Origin: JABABD01 sp965530995
Lineage (GTDB): Bacteria > Bacteroidota > Bacteroidia > Flavobacteriales > Flavobacteriaceae
Assembly: GCA_965530995.1 (NCBI GenBank)
Contig: CBESOB010000090.1
Coordinates: 1 to 11,304 of the forward strand
Length of the DNA: 11,304 nucleotides
Direction of reading: 5' to 3'
How positions within the stretch are numbered: the first letter of the stretch is position 1; each line of letters opens with the position of its first letter. Shown in pieces: positions 5,760 to 11,304 of the stretch. Made by a program: the position numbers and the translations under genes. The notes beneath the pieces were generated by a model, which did no database searches, had not been told where the DNA came from, and was given only the letters and a program-made list of their open reading frames with translations.

Positions 5760-7840
5760 TTAGTATCAACATCTAATTTTGATATTGCACCAGATAATTC
5801 CACGTCATTGATTCTTGACAATATCGTTTCGGCATCCATAATATAGATCTTGTCGACCATGAAGAGGTATTTACTATCTAAAGAAAATGCCATTAACACT
5901 AAATTATGTTTATACGTATGACGTTGTTCATTATAAGAAATTAAAAGTTCGCCACGCTTATTGAAAAGCCCATTTCGAGTAGCGTAATAACGTCCATTTG
6001 GAGAATTCCAATGATTTAAATTCGACTCTCCTTCAAATCCATCACTATAAGCCCCAGCAGCATGAAAGGTGGTAATGGTATCATTTAGTTTGTTTATATG
6101 TGTCATGACATAGGGGGACACTTCCAATGAATCACCCTTATGAATTTCATATAACAATTCATCCTTATTCGCCTCTCTTATTGTCATGATTCCTTCATTT
6201 CCCTTAAGAGGAATTGTATCTAATTCATAAGCATTAATACCTTCCTCCAAATCAATGTACCGTTTTCGAAGTTCGTTATGCGCATGCCATTTTCTCATAA
6301 TACTTACGCTTTTTGTAAATATATAGCGATTCTCCTGACCATAGCTTAGGGTGTCCACTTCTTCAAGATTATGCCCTCGAAGATCCCATTGTCCATAATT
6401 AAATAGACCGTAATCAGAGAAATCAATCAAATTCACAATACCTTGCTTTTTTGCCAAAGCCACTTGATTGCCGTCGCCCCTTAATGCAATATCCAAAACA
6501 TCAGTCGATGATTCATGAAGCAATTTGCTGGTCATTTCTGTTTCGCGAAAATCATATAAAGTCGTCCCTGGTGTTTCGCCTGTAATAAGGAATCGTGTCT
6601 CATTCGCATCGAAAACTATCTTGTTATGATGAGGACCACGTGTTTCAATTGGCACATAGGATGAAACAACAGATTTCTGTTTCCATTCTAGATCATGTAC
6701 GTTGAGGGCATTTTGTGTTCCTGCATAAGACCCTCCTGGATAGACACTATTTGTTAGAATGAATTTTCCCTTTGGTGAGAAACCGATCACTTCACTTAAA
6801 AAACCTTCAGTTTCAAAGTCCGGGAATGGTAGCCACTTACCATCAGGTGTTATGAGAAACAATTGATCCGTATTTTTGTTTAGTTCAAGTTCATAACCAT
6901 TCATTTTAAGTAGAGGCCTGTTCTGACCTTTCAATTGAAAATCATCATGTTCCAAATAGAAATTTGAATTATTATAATAGGCTTTGATTAATTGGTCCTC
7001 ATGATTTTCAAGATCCAGTCCCTTTGTTTTTGCAAATGTATATGCGTATTCTGCAAGCCTAAGGGAAATAGTTGGGTCAAGATCTAGATTCGCCTTTGAA
7101 TCTGACAGGTAACTTTTTGCCAATGCCCGATTGGTTTGACGCAAGGCTTCTTTGGTTTGACGCAAGGCTTCTTTGGTTTGCTCTTCTGCAATTTCTTTCT
7201 GCTCAAAAGCATAGTGTGTTAAGAAACCAGATGCAATAAGTAATGCACTTAGAACTGCAATAGCACTATTTCGTATCAATAGTGTTCTCTTGTGTTGTTT
7301 CACCCCTTCTCCGACCATATCACCAACTGCCTTCCCATGTAGGGTTGCAGCCAATAATACAGTTTTGCTCTTGAATTCTGGATTTTGAAGTGTTAGGTCT
7401 TCCTTGGAGATCTTATTACGAAAATCAACATAAAGCGGTTCATTATGCAATGCCCCGGATAAATTTTCCGGAATAGAAGTAGTCTTTGTCCAATCGAAAT
7501 CTGAACGGGATTCATCCCAAAACAATTCACCTTCTGTCAAGACAATTAAGAAATGATCCATGGATTTGTGCTCTTTCCAATAGGCCACTTCTTTTTTACA
7601 CCAGCGAGATTGTGCTGCAGCCGGTGAAGCTAAAAAAATGAAATAGTCAGATTGGCTAAGGCCATCTTCTATCTTACCCCATAGGTCGGGTGAGGCAGAT
7701 AAATCATTGGAATCACGAAAAATGTTGAGAGCGCGTCTTTTAAATATAGGTTTTGCAAACGTCTCTAAAGCTTTTTCAAGACTGGGTGCCAAGTCTGAAT
7801 CTTGTCGATGACTATAAGAAATAAAGGCATTGTACTTCAT
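5735..7840 (-). CDS. TIR domain - membrane segment - heptad linker - beta-propeller protein
   Basis: 701 residues. TIR domain 1-145: NAFISYSHR (4-12), FRDSNDLSASPDLW (41-54, the BB-loop region), FIFLASP (67-73) and SRWCKKEVAYW (78-88), with E84 where catalytic TIR NADases carry Glu. A short conserved stretch ends KQHKRTLLIR, then one membrane segment (about 191-212), acidic heptads (213-245, TKEALRQ repeated), a helical DPTISLRLAEYAY region (255-268) and an extended beta-rich part (about 300-701) with propeller-like strands such as GFSPKGKFILT and AFSLDSKYLFMV. Basic residues before and acidic after the membrane segment predict TIR inside, propeller outside. The architecture recalls TIR-TM-WD40 proteins of actinobacteria and cyanobacteria (from memory), whose role is not settled; immunity or stress signalling is inference. 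TAA four codons upstream fixes the start. No obvious partner gene adjoins it. Confidence 0.88.
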   Translation of the reverse strand: MKYNAFISYSHRQDSDLAPSLEKALETFAKPIFKRRALNIFRDSNDLSASPDLWGKIEDGLSQSDYFIFLASPAAAQSRWCKKEVAYWKEHKSMDHFLIVLTEGELFWDESRSDFDWTKTTSIPENLSGALHNEPLYVDFRNKISKEDLTLQNPEFKSKTVLLAATLHGKAVGDMVGEGVKQHKRTLLIRNSAIAVLSALLIASGFLTHYAFEQKEIAEEQTKEALRQTKEALRQTNRALAKSYLSDSKANLDLDPTISLRLAEYAYTFAKTKGLDLENHEDQLIKAYYNNSNFYLEHDDFQLKGQNRPLLKMNGYELELNKNTDQLFLITPDGKWLPFPDFETEGFLSEVIGFSPKGKFILTNSVYPGGSYAGTQNALNVHDLEWKQKSVVSSYVPIETRGPHHNKIVFDANETRFLITGETPGTTLYDFRETEMTSKLLHESSTDVLDIALRGDGNQVALAKKQGIVNLIDFSDYGLFNYGQWDLRGHNLEEVDTLSYGQENRYIFTKSVSIMRKWHAHNELRKRYIDLEEGINAYELDTIPLKGNEGIMTIREANKDELLYEIHKGDSLEVSPYVMTHINKLNDTITTFHAAGAYSDGFEGESNLNHWNSPNGRYYATRNGLFNKRGELLISYNEQRHTYKHNLVLMAFSLDSKYLFMVDKIYIMDAETILSRINDVELSGAISKLDVDTKSQYLIED
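7131..7180 (-). repeat. 21-bp tandem repeat, about 2.4 copies, within the TIR gene
   Basis: Two identical 21-bp units (7131-7151 and 7152-7172) are followed by the first 8 bases of a third. The unit is exactly one heptad (TKEALRQ, residues 222-228 and 229-235) of the linker just after the membrane segment; the following heptad TNRALAK is a diverged relative. Gain or loss of a unit keeps both the reading frame and the coiled-coil phase. Confidence 0.9.
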
Positions 7841-7931
7841 ATAGAGAACTTACTACTACTAATATATAAATTTGGTTAATTATATAACAATGTCCAGCAT
7901 CAACTAAATCAAGTAATTATTCCTTATCAAA

Positions 7932-8879
7932 TCATTCGGTCAATACAGCAATGATCGCCTTTGTTGACAATATGGCCTTGGTATGCTCAATACTGGGCCC
8001 TGCAACCCATACTGTTTTATAGGTGGCTTTTGTCGCCGCATTCTTGGTGGCATTCATCCCAATGCTAAAACGAATCATCTTGACCCATTTCTTGAGTTTC
8101 TTATTCTTATTCAGGACCGATTCTAGCCATGTTTGCTTGGTTCCTATTTTCTGGACATAATCAGTGTTAATAACCGTGCATGGTGTTCCAGAAATACGTT
8201 CGGTCATAACAATGTCCTCGGCACCGTAGTCGACACAGGCTTGTTTGTATTCGTCAGTGACATTGGCTTCGGTAGAAGCAATAAACGGGCTTCCTACTGA
8301 AACGCCATCGGCTCCGTAACCAATCATCTCATCTATATCTGCTTTGCAACCAACACCTCCAGCAGAAATTACAGGTATGCTCAAGTTGCTTTTAAGCTCT
8401 TTAATAAGCGCTTCTGGCGTAAGATTCCCTCTATGTCCCCCTGCCTCATTATTTACGGCTATGGCAGCATCAGCTCCTAGTCCTTCTACTTTCTTGGCGA
8501 ATTTTAGATCTACAATATCACAAAACACTTTGATGCCTACTTTATGCGCTTGATTGATGGTCTCTTCCGGACTACCTAGTGACGTAATTATGAAATCGCA
8601 TCCTTCTTCACAAATGACCTCTAACTGTCCTTTATACTTTAGGTTTGATTTATTAACGATCAAATTGAATCCAAATGAACCACCTGGCACTTTAGCTGCC
8701 TTCAACTCTTTGATAGCCTCTCTTAATTCATCAAGTGTCCTATAATTCAAGGCCGGTATACATCCTGCAATGCCACCGTTCATAGCCTCTATAACCATTG
8801 CTGTATTAGAAACCAAAAACATAGGTGCTTGTATGATCGGATGTTTAATATTGAGGAGTTGTGTGAGTTTAGTCGTCAT
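7932..8879 (-). CDS. Nitronate monooxygenase / 2-nitropropane dioxygenase-family flavoprotein
   Basis: 315 residues, a FMN-dependent TIM barrel. Visible: HPIIQAPM (13-20) at the first strand, GFNLIVN (70-76), AGGHRG (146-151) with the His (H149) in the position of the catalytic base, SAGGVG (172-177) and VSVGSPFIAS (194-203) forming the phosphate-binding site. Family members oxidise alkyl nitronates such as propionate 3-nitronate to aldehydes, but the same fold includes enoyl-ACP reductase FabK, so the physiological substrate is open. The C-terminal 60 residues (from ESVLN, 254) recur as the relic at 5574-5759. An in-frame TAG two codons upstream of the ATG at 8879 secures the start. The gene has its own candidate promoter; the TIR gene begins 91 bp beyond its stop, so read-through into it is possible. 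Confidence 0.92.
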   Translation of the reverse strand: MTTKLTQLLNIKHPIIQAPMFLVSNTAMVIEAMNGGIAGCIPALNYRTLDELREAIKELKAAKVPGGSFGFNLIVNKSNLKYKGQLEVICEEGCDFIITSLGSPEETINQAHKVGIKVFCDIVDLKFAKKVEGLGADAAIAVNNEAGGHRGNLTPEALIKELKSNLSIPVISAGGVGCKADIDEMIGYGADGVSVGSPFIASTEANVTDEYKQACVDYGAEDIVMTERISGTPCTVINTDYVQKIGTKQTWLESVLNKNKKLKKWVKMIRFSIGMNATKNAATKATYKTVWVAGPSIEHTKAILSTKAIIAVLTE

Positions 8880-8898
8880 TAGCTATTTTTAAGTAACG

Positions 8899-8926
8899 CA
8901 AATATATAAAATAGTATGCACGCATA
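8899..8926 (-). promoter_or_regulatory. Candidate promoter of the nitronate monooxygenase gene with a dyad
   Basis: On the minus strand 8906-8899 reads TATATTTG, matching the Bacteroidota -7 consensus TAnnTTTG, 19 bases before the ATG. Upstream, 8915-8926 is a perfect dyad TATGC-AC-GCATA occupying the space where polymerase would sit between the -7 and -33 positions. No clear -33 TTTG is visible. The dyad placement is compatible with a repressor operator, but this is inference. Confidence 0.35.
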
Positions 8927-8993
8927 ATAATTTCAGAATATATTGTCCAAAACGGATAAATAAATGTCACTATCCAAAGGTCACAAATTATTC

Positions 8994-9029
8994 AAAAAAA
9001 AAGCGCAACTAAAATAGTTGCGCTTTTTT
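8994..9029 (-). terminator. Intrinsic terminator after dnaK (bidirectional in form)
   Basis: Perfect 9-bp stem GCGCAACTA (9003-9011) / TAGTTGCGC (9015-9023) with a 3-base AAA loop. Nine A on the left (8994-9002) form a T-run for minus-strand transcripts, and six T on the right serve the other strand. It lies about 80 bp after the dnaK stop and separates dnaK from the nitronate monooxygenase gene. Confidence 0.93.
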
Positions 9030-9055
9030 ATTTAGAACATTGTGTGCTCAATAAT

Positions 9056-9125
9056 TTATTTAACTTCTTCGAAGTCTACCCTTCGGCTTCGCTCAGGACA
9101 GGCTACTTGACTTCTTCGAAGTCTA
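9056..9125 (-). repeat. Duplicated dnaK 3' end flanking a 24-bp interspersed-type repeat
   Basis: Two copies of a 23-bp segment lie in the same orientation at 9056-9078 and 9103-9125, 20 of 23 bases identical. On the minus strand both read -DFEEVK-stop. The three differences are transitions: GTC/GTT, AAG/AAA and TAG/TAA, all silent. Between them, 9079-9102 is a 24-bp element starting CCCTTCGGC and ending TCAGGACAGG on the plus strand. This resembles the CTTCG...GCTCAGG short interspersed repeats I know from many bacterial genomes. The gene now stops in the right-hand copy; the left-hand copy is untranslated. Confidence 0.85.
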
Positions 9126-11010
9126 CGTCTTGTACATCTTCACTGTCTTTAGCTTCACCATTCTGACTTGGATCAGCAGGTCCGTCTTCTGCTCCACCTT
9201 GAGCTTCCGCTTGTGCTTTGTACATCTCTTCGGAAGCGACTTTCCATGCTTCATTGATCTTCTCTAAAGCTGGGTCTATGACAGCAGCATCTTTAGTTTC
9301 ATATGCTTTTTTCAATTCTTCTAAAGCCTCTTCAACTGGTTTTTTCTTATCATCAGATAATTTATCACCAAATTCACTTAGCTGCTTTTCTGTTTGAAAG
9401 ATCATCGCATCGGCACTGTTCAACTTATCAGCAGTTTCTTTTGCTTTTGCATCTGCATCCGCATTAGCTTCTGCTTCTTGTTTCATTTTCTGGATTTCCT
9501 CGTCTGTCAATCCAGATGACGCTTCTATTCTAATATCCTGTGATTTTCCTGTGGCTTTATCTGTTGCTGTAACATGGATAAGGCCATTAGCATCAATATC
9601 AAAAGTCACCTCAATTTGAGGAACTCCTCTTTGTGAAGGTGGAATACTATCAAGGTGAAATCTACCTATGGTCTTATTGTCGTTCGCCATTGGTCGCTCT
9701 CCTTGAAGCACATGGATTTCAACAGAAGGCTGATTGTCGGCCGCTGTCGAGAACACTTGCGATTTCTTCGTTGGAATTGTTGTATTGGCATCGATCAACT
9801 TCGTCATCACACTACCCATGGTTTCGATACCAAGTGATAATGGTGTTACATCAAGAAGTAATACATCTTTTACATCTCCTGATAACACACCACCTTGTAT
9901 GGCAGCTCCTACCGCAACAACTTCATCCGGATTCACTCCTTTACTAGGTGCTTTCCCGAAGAACTTCTCGACTTCTGCTTGAACTGCAGGTATACGAGTT
10001 GATCCTCCTACTAGAATTACTTCATCAATATCCGTTTTTTTGAGTCCAGCAGCTTTTAATGCTGTTGCACAAGGCTCAATTGTTCTCTTGATCAAGTCAT
10101 CGATCAATTGCTCGAATTTTGCACGAGTCAAAGTTCTCACCAAGTGTTTTGGTCCACTAGCAGTAGCCGTTACATATGGTAAATTTATTTCAGTCTGTGG
10201 TGAACTCGATAATTCTATTTTAGCCTTTTCTGAAGCTTCTTTTAATCTCTGTAGGGCCATTGGGTCCTTACGAAGGTCAATACTTTCTTCTTTATTGAAT
10301 TCTTCAGCGAGCCAGTTTATGATTTTCTGATCCACATCATCACCACCAAGGTGTGTGTCTCCATCTGTAGACAATACCTCAAAGACACCATCTCCTAATT
10401 CTAGGATAGAGACATCATGAGTTCCTCCACCAAAATCGAAAACAACGATTTTTTGGTCAATACCTTTCTTATCCATACCATAGGCCAAAGCTGCTGCAGT
10501 TGGCTCATTGATAATTCGTCTTACTTTTAATCCTGCGATTTCACCGGCTTCCTTTGTAGCTTGACGTTGAGAGTCATTAAAGTAAGCTGGAACTGTAATG
10601 ACAGCTTCAGTAACTGTGGCTCCTAAATAGTCTTCAGCAGTCTTCTTCATTTTCTGAAGCACCATTGCGGATAATTCTTGTGGCGTATATAAACGTCCAT
10701 CAATATCCACTCTAGGTGTGTCATTATCTCCTTTTACCACTTTGTAAGGCACACGCTCTGCTTCGTTCTTTGACTCAGAATACTTGTTCCCCATGAAACG
10801 CTTTATAGAATAAACCGTTTTAGTAGGGTTAGTTACCGCCTGACGTTTGGCAGGATCACCAACCTTGATCTCTCCTCCTTCTACAAAGGCTATCACAGAA
10901 GGTGTTGTTCTTTTTCCTTCAGCATTAGGAATAACTACTGGCTCATTACCTTCCATTACGGAAACACAAGAGTTCGTTGTTCCTAAATCTATTCCAATTA
11001 TTTTGCTCAT
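9103..11010 (-). CDS. dnaK: Chaperone DnaK (Hsp70)
   Basis: 635 residues, normal length for bacterial DnaK. The nucleotide-binding domain (1-380) carries the three Hsp70 signatures: IGIDLGTTNSC (5-15), VFDFGGGTHDVSIL (190-203) and VILVGGSTRIPAVQ (331-344). The interdomain linker DVLLLDVTP (382-390) leads to the substrate-binding beta domain and a helical lid (about 500-600). The tail is acidic and ends DVQDVDFEEVK. The protein binds exposed hydrophobic peptides in the cytosol in ATP cycles with DnaJ and GrpE, neither of which is adjacent here. The gene is monocistronic, closed by the hairpin at 8994-9029. Oddities: the 3' end is duplicated around a short repeat (9056-9125), and the promoter region lacks a CIRCE element but holds clustered TGTCA/TGACA pentamers. 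Confidence 0.99.
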   Translation of the reverse strand: MSKIIGIDLGTTNSCVSVMEGNEPVVIPNAEGKRTTPSVIAFVEGGEIKVGDPAKRQAVTNPTKTVYSIKRFMGNKYSESKNEAERVPYKVVKGDNDTPRVDIDGRLYTPQELSAMVLQKMKKTAEDYLGATVTEAVITVPAYFNDSQRQATKEAGEIAGLKVRRIINEPTAAALAYGMDKKGIDQKIVVFDFGGGTHDVSILELGDGVFEVLSTDGDTHLGGDDVDQKIINWLAEEFNKEESIDLRKDPMALQRLKEASEKAKIELSSSPQTEINLPYVTATASGPKHLVRTLTRAKFEQLIDDLIKRTIEPCATALKAAGLKKTDIDEVILVGGSTRIPAVQAEVEKFFGKAPSKGVNPDEVVAVGAAIQGGVLSGDVKDVLLLDVTPLSLGIETMGSVMTKLIDANTTIPTKKSQVFSTAADNQPSVEIHVLQGERPMANDNKTIGRFHLDSIPPSQRGVPQIEVTFDIDANGLIHVTATDKATGKSQDIRIEASSGLTDEEIQKMKQEAEANADADAKAKETADKLNSADAMIFQTEKQLSEFGDKLSDDKKKPVEEALEELKKAYETKDAAVIDPALEKINEAWKVASEEMYKAQAEAQGGAEDGPADPSQNGEAKDSEDVQDVDFEEVK

Positions 11011-11060
11011 TTTATTATTGTGTTGAAATTATTTGATACTCATTTTAATCATAGCACTAA

Positions 11061-11102
11061 TGTCAATGATCATGCCATGACAAAAAATATGACAAGGTGT
11101 CA
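11061..11102. promoter_or_regulatory. Cluster of four TGTCA/TGACA pentamers upstream of dnaK
   Basis: Pentamers lie at 11061-11065 (TGTCA), 11078-11082 (TGACA), 11090-11094 (TGACA) and 11098-11102 (TGTCA). They form two inverted pairs, one with a 12-base and one with a 3-base spacer, inside the 171-bp gap between divergent dnaK and the lipoprotein gene. They may be operator half-sites for either gene. No protein can be named. Confidence 0.3.
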
Positions 11103-11128
11103 GAAATATGTAATCAAAATTGTTTTAA

Positions 11129-11148
11129 TAAATTTGTACTCTGGTACA
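11129..11148 (+). promoter_or_regulatory. Candidate -7 element and adjoining dyad for the lipoprotein gene
   Basis: 11129-11136 reads TAAATTTG, a match to TAnnTTTG, giving a leader of roughly 40 bases before the ATG at 11182. Overlapping its right end, TGTAC-TCTG-GTACA (11135-11148) is a perfect 5-bp dyad. No clear -33 box is seen, and AT-rich sequence makes chance matches likely. Confidence 0.25.
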
Positions 11149-11181
11149 TAATTTGTTATACTAATTGAAAATCTTTTAATT

Positions 11182-11304
11182 ATGAGAAAAATAACATACC
11201 TATTTTTAGCCCTAACCTTTTTCTTTACCGCATGTGAAGGACCTCAAGGACCACCCGGTTTTGACGGCTATGATGGCCAAGATGGTGGTCTGATAGTTTC
11301 TTCT
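11182..11304 (+). CDS. Lipoprotein with collagen-like Gly-X-Y tract (N-terminal part only)
   Basis: The only plus-strand gene; 41 codons before the window ends. The N-terminus MRKITYLFLALTFFFTAC is a lipoprotein signal peptide with lipobox FTAC (Cys18). It is followed directly by GPQGPPGFDGYDGQDGG (20-36), a run of Gly-X-Y triplets like those that build collagen triple helices. Short lipoproteins of this type are common, mostly unstudied, in Flavobacteriia as I recall. It is probably exported and membrane-anchored, but its function and its globular part (beyond the edge) are unknown. It is divergent from dnaK, sharing a 171-bp upstream region. Confidence 0.85.
   Translation, partial: MRKITYLFLALTFFFTACEGPQGPPGFDGYDGQDGGLIVSS

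Noticed and set aside
5504..8879. The TIR gene with flanking NMO sequences as an integrase-driven island that displaces a gene 3' end
   Set aside because: The two NMO ends are only about 73% identical in bases over the best block and no integrase, transposase or inverted terminal repeats are present; old recombination or loss of a paralogue fits better.
9633..10330. Several plus-strand open frames of 60-104 codons antisense to dnaK
   Set aside because: They lie wholly inside the conserved dnaK coding sequence, have no recognisable products and are expected shadows of its codon pattern.
11055..11060. GCACTAA resembling a CIRCE half-site upstream of dnaK
   Set aside because: Only a partial match to one arm; no GAGTGCTAA partner at the 9-base spacing.
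1..11304. CRISPR arrays, tRNA or rRNA genes, full insertion sequences
   Set aside because: No regularly spaced repeats, cloverleaf-like segments or transposase frames were found on either strand; gaps between genes are all under 250 bp.

Overview
The window looks like chromosomal DNA from a member of the Bacteroidota, most likely a Flavobacteriia-type organism. The evidence is AT-rich intergenic DNA without clear Shine-Dalgarno sequences, several TAnnTTTG-type -7 promoter elements, lipoproteins with short lysine- or glutamate-containing tails after the lipobox, the 3-keto-glycoside gene set, and a DnaK ending in DVDFEEVK. All genes read leftwards (minus strand) except one partial gene at the right edge.

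Layout, left to right. 1-1633: a nearly complete bifunctional glutamate formimidoyltransferase/formimidoyl-THF cyclodeaminase (histidine degradation), cut by the window edge. 1827-2609: a ureohydrolase closely resembling plant-type arginases. 2727-5503: a tightly packed three-gene set (two DUF1080 lipoproteins, then a Tat-type Gfo/Idh/MocA oxidoreductase), probably for cell-envelope 3-keto-glycoside metabolism. 5735-7840: a TIR domain protein with one membrane segment, a heptad linker and a predicted beta-propeller. 7932-8879: a nitronate monooxygenase-like flavoprotein. 9103-11010: dnaK, followed by a strong hairpin terminator. 11182-end: the start of a divergent lipoprotein with a collagen-like Gly-X-Y tract.

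The most notable region is 5574-8879. The TIR gene sits between an intact nitronate monooxygenase (NMO) gene and an unannotated 61-codon relic of a second NMO 3' end in the same orientation. The relic is about 77% identical in protein to the intact gene over its best 30 residues, and its upstream end overlaps the last codons of the TIR gene in another frame. This suggests that the TIR gene was brought in by recombination at, or replaced most of, an NMO paralogue. The TIR protein looks like a single-pass receptor: cytosolic TIR with its catalytic Glu, basic residues before the membrane segment, acidic heptads and a cysteine-free propeller beyond it. Its linker contains an exact heptad-sized DNA tandem repeat.

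A second small rearrangement lies at the 3' end of dnaK. A 24-bp interspersed-type repeat separates two copies of the last 23 bp of the gene, so the coding end and stop codon are preserved. The rest of the window (ftcD, ureohydrolase, dnaK) is ordinary core metabolism and protein quality control.
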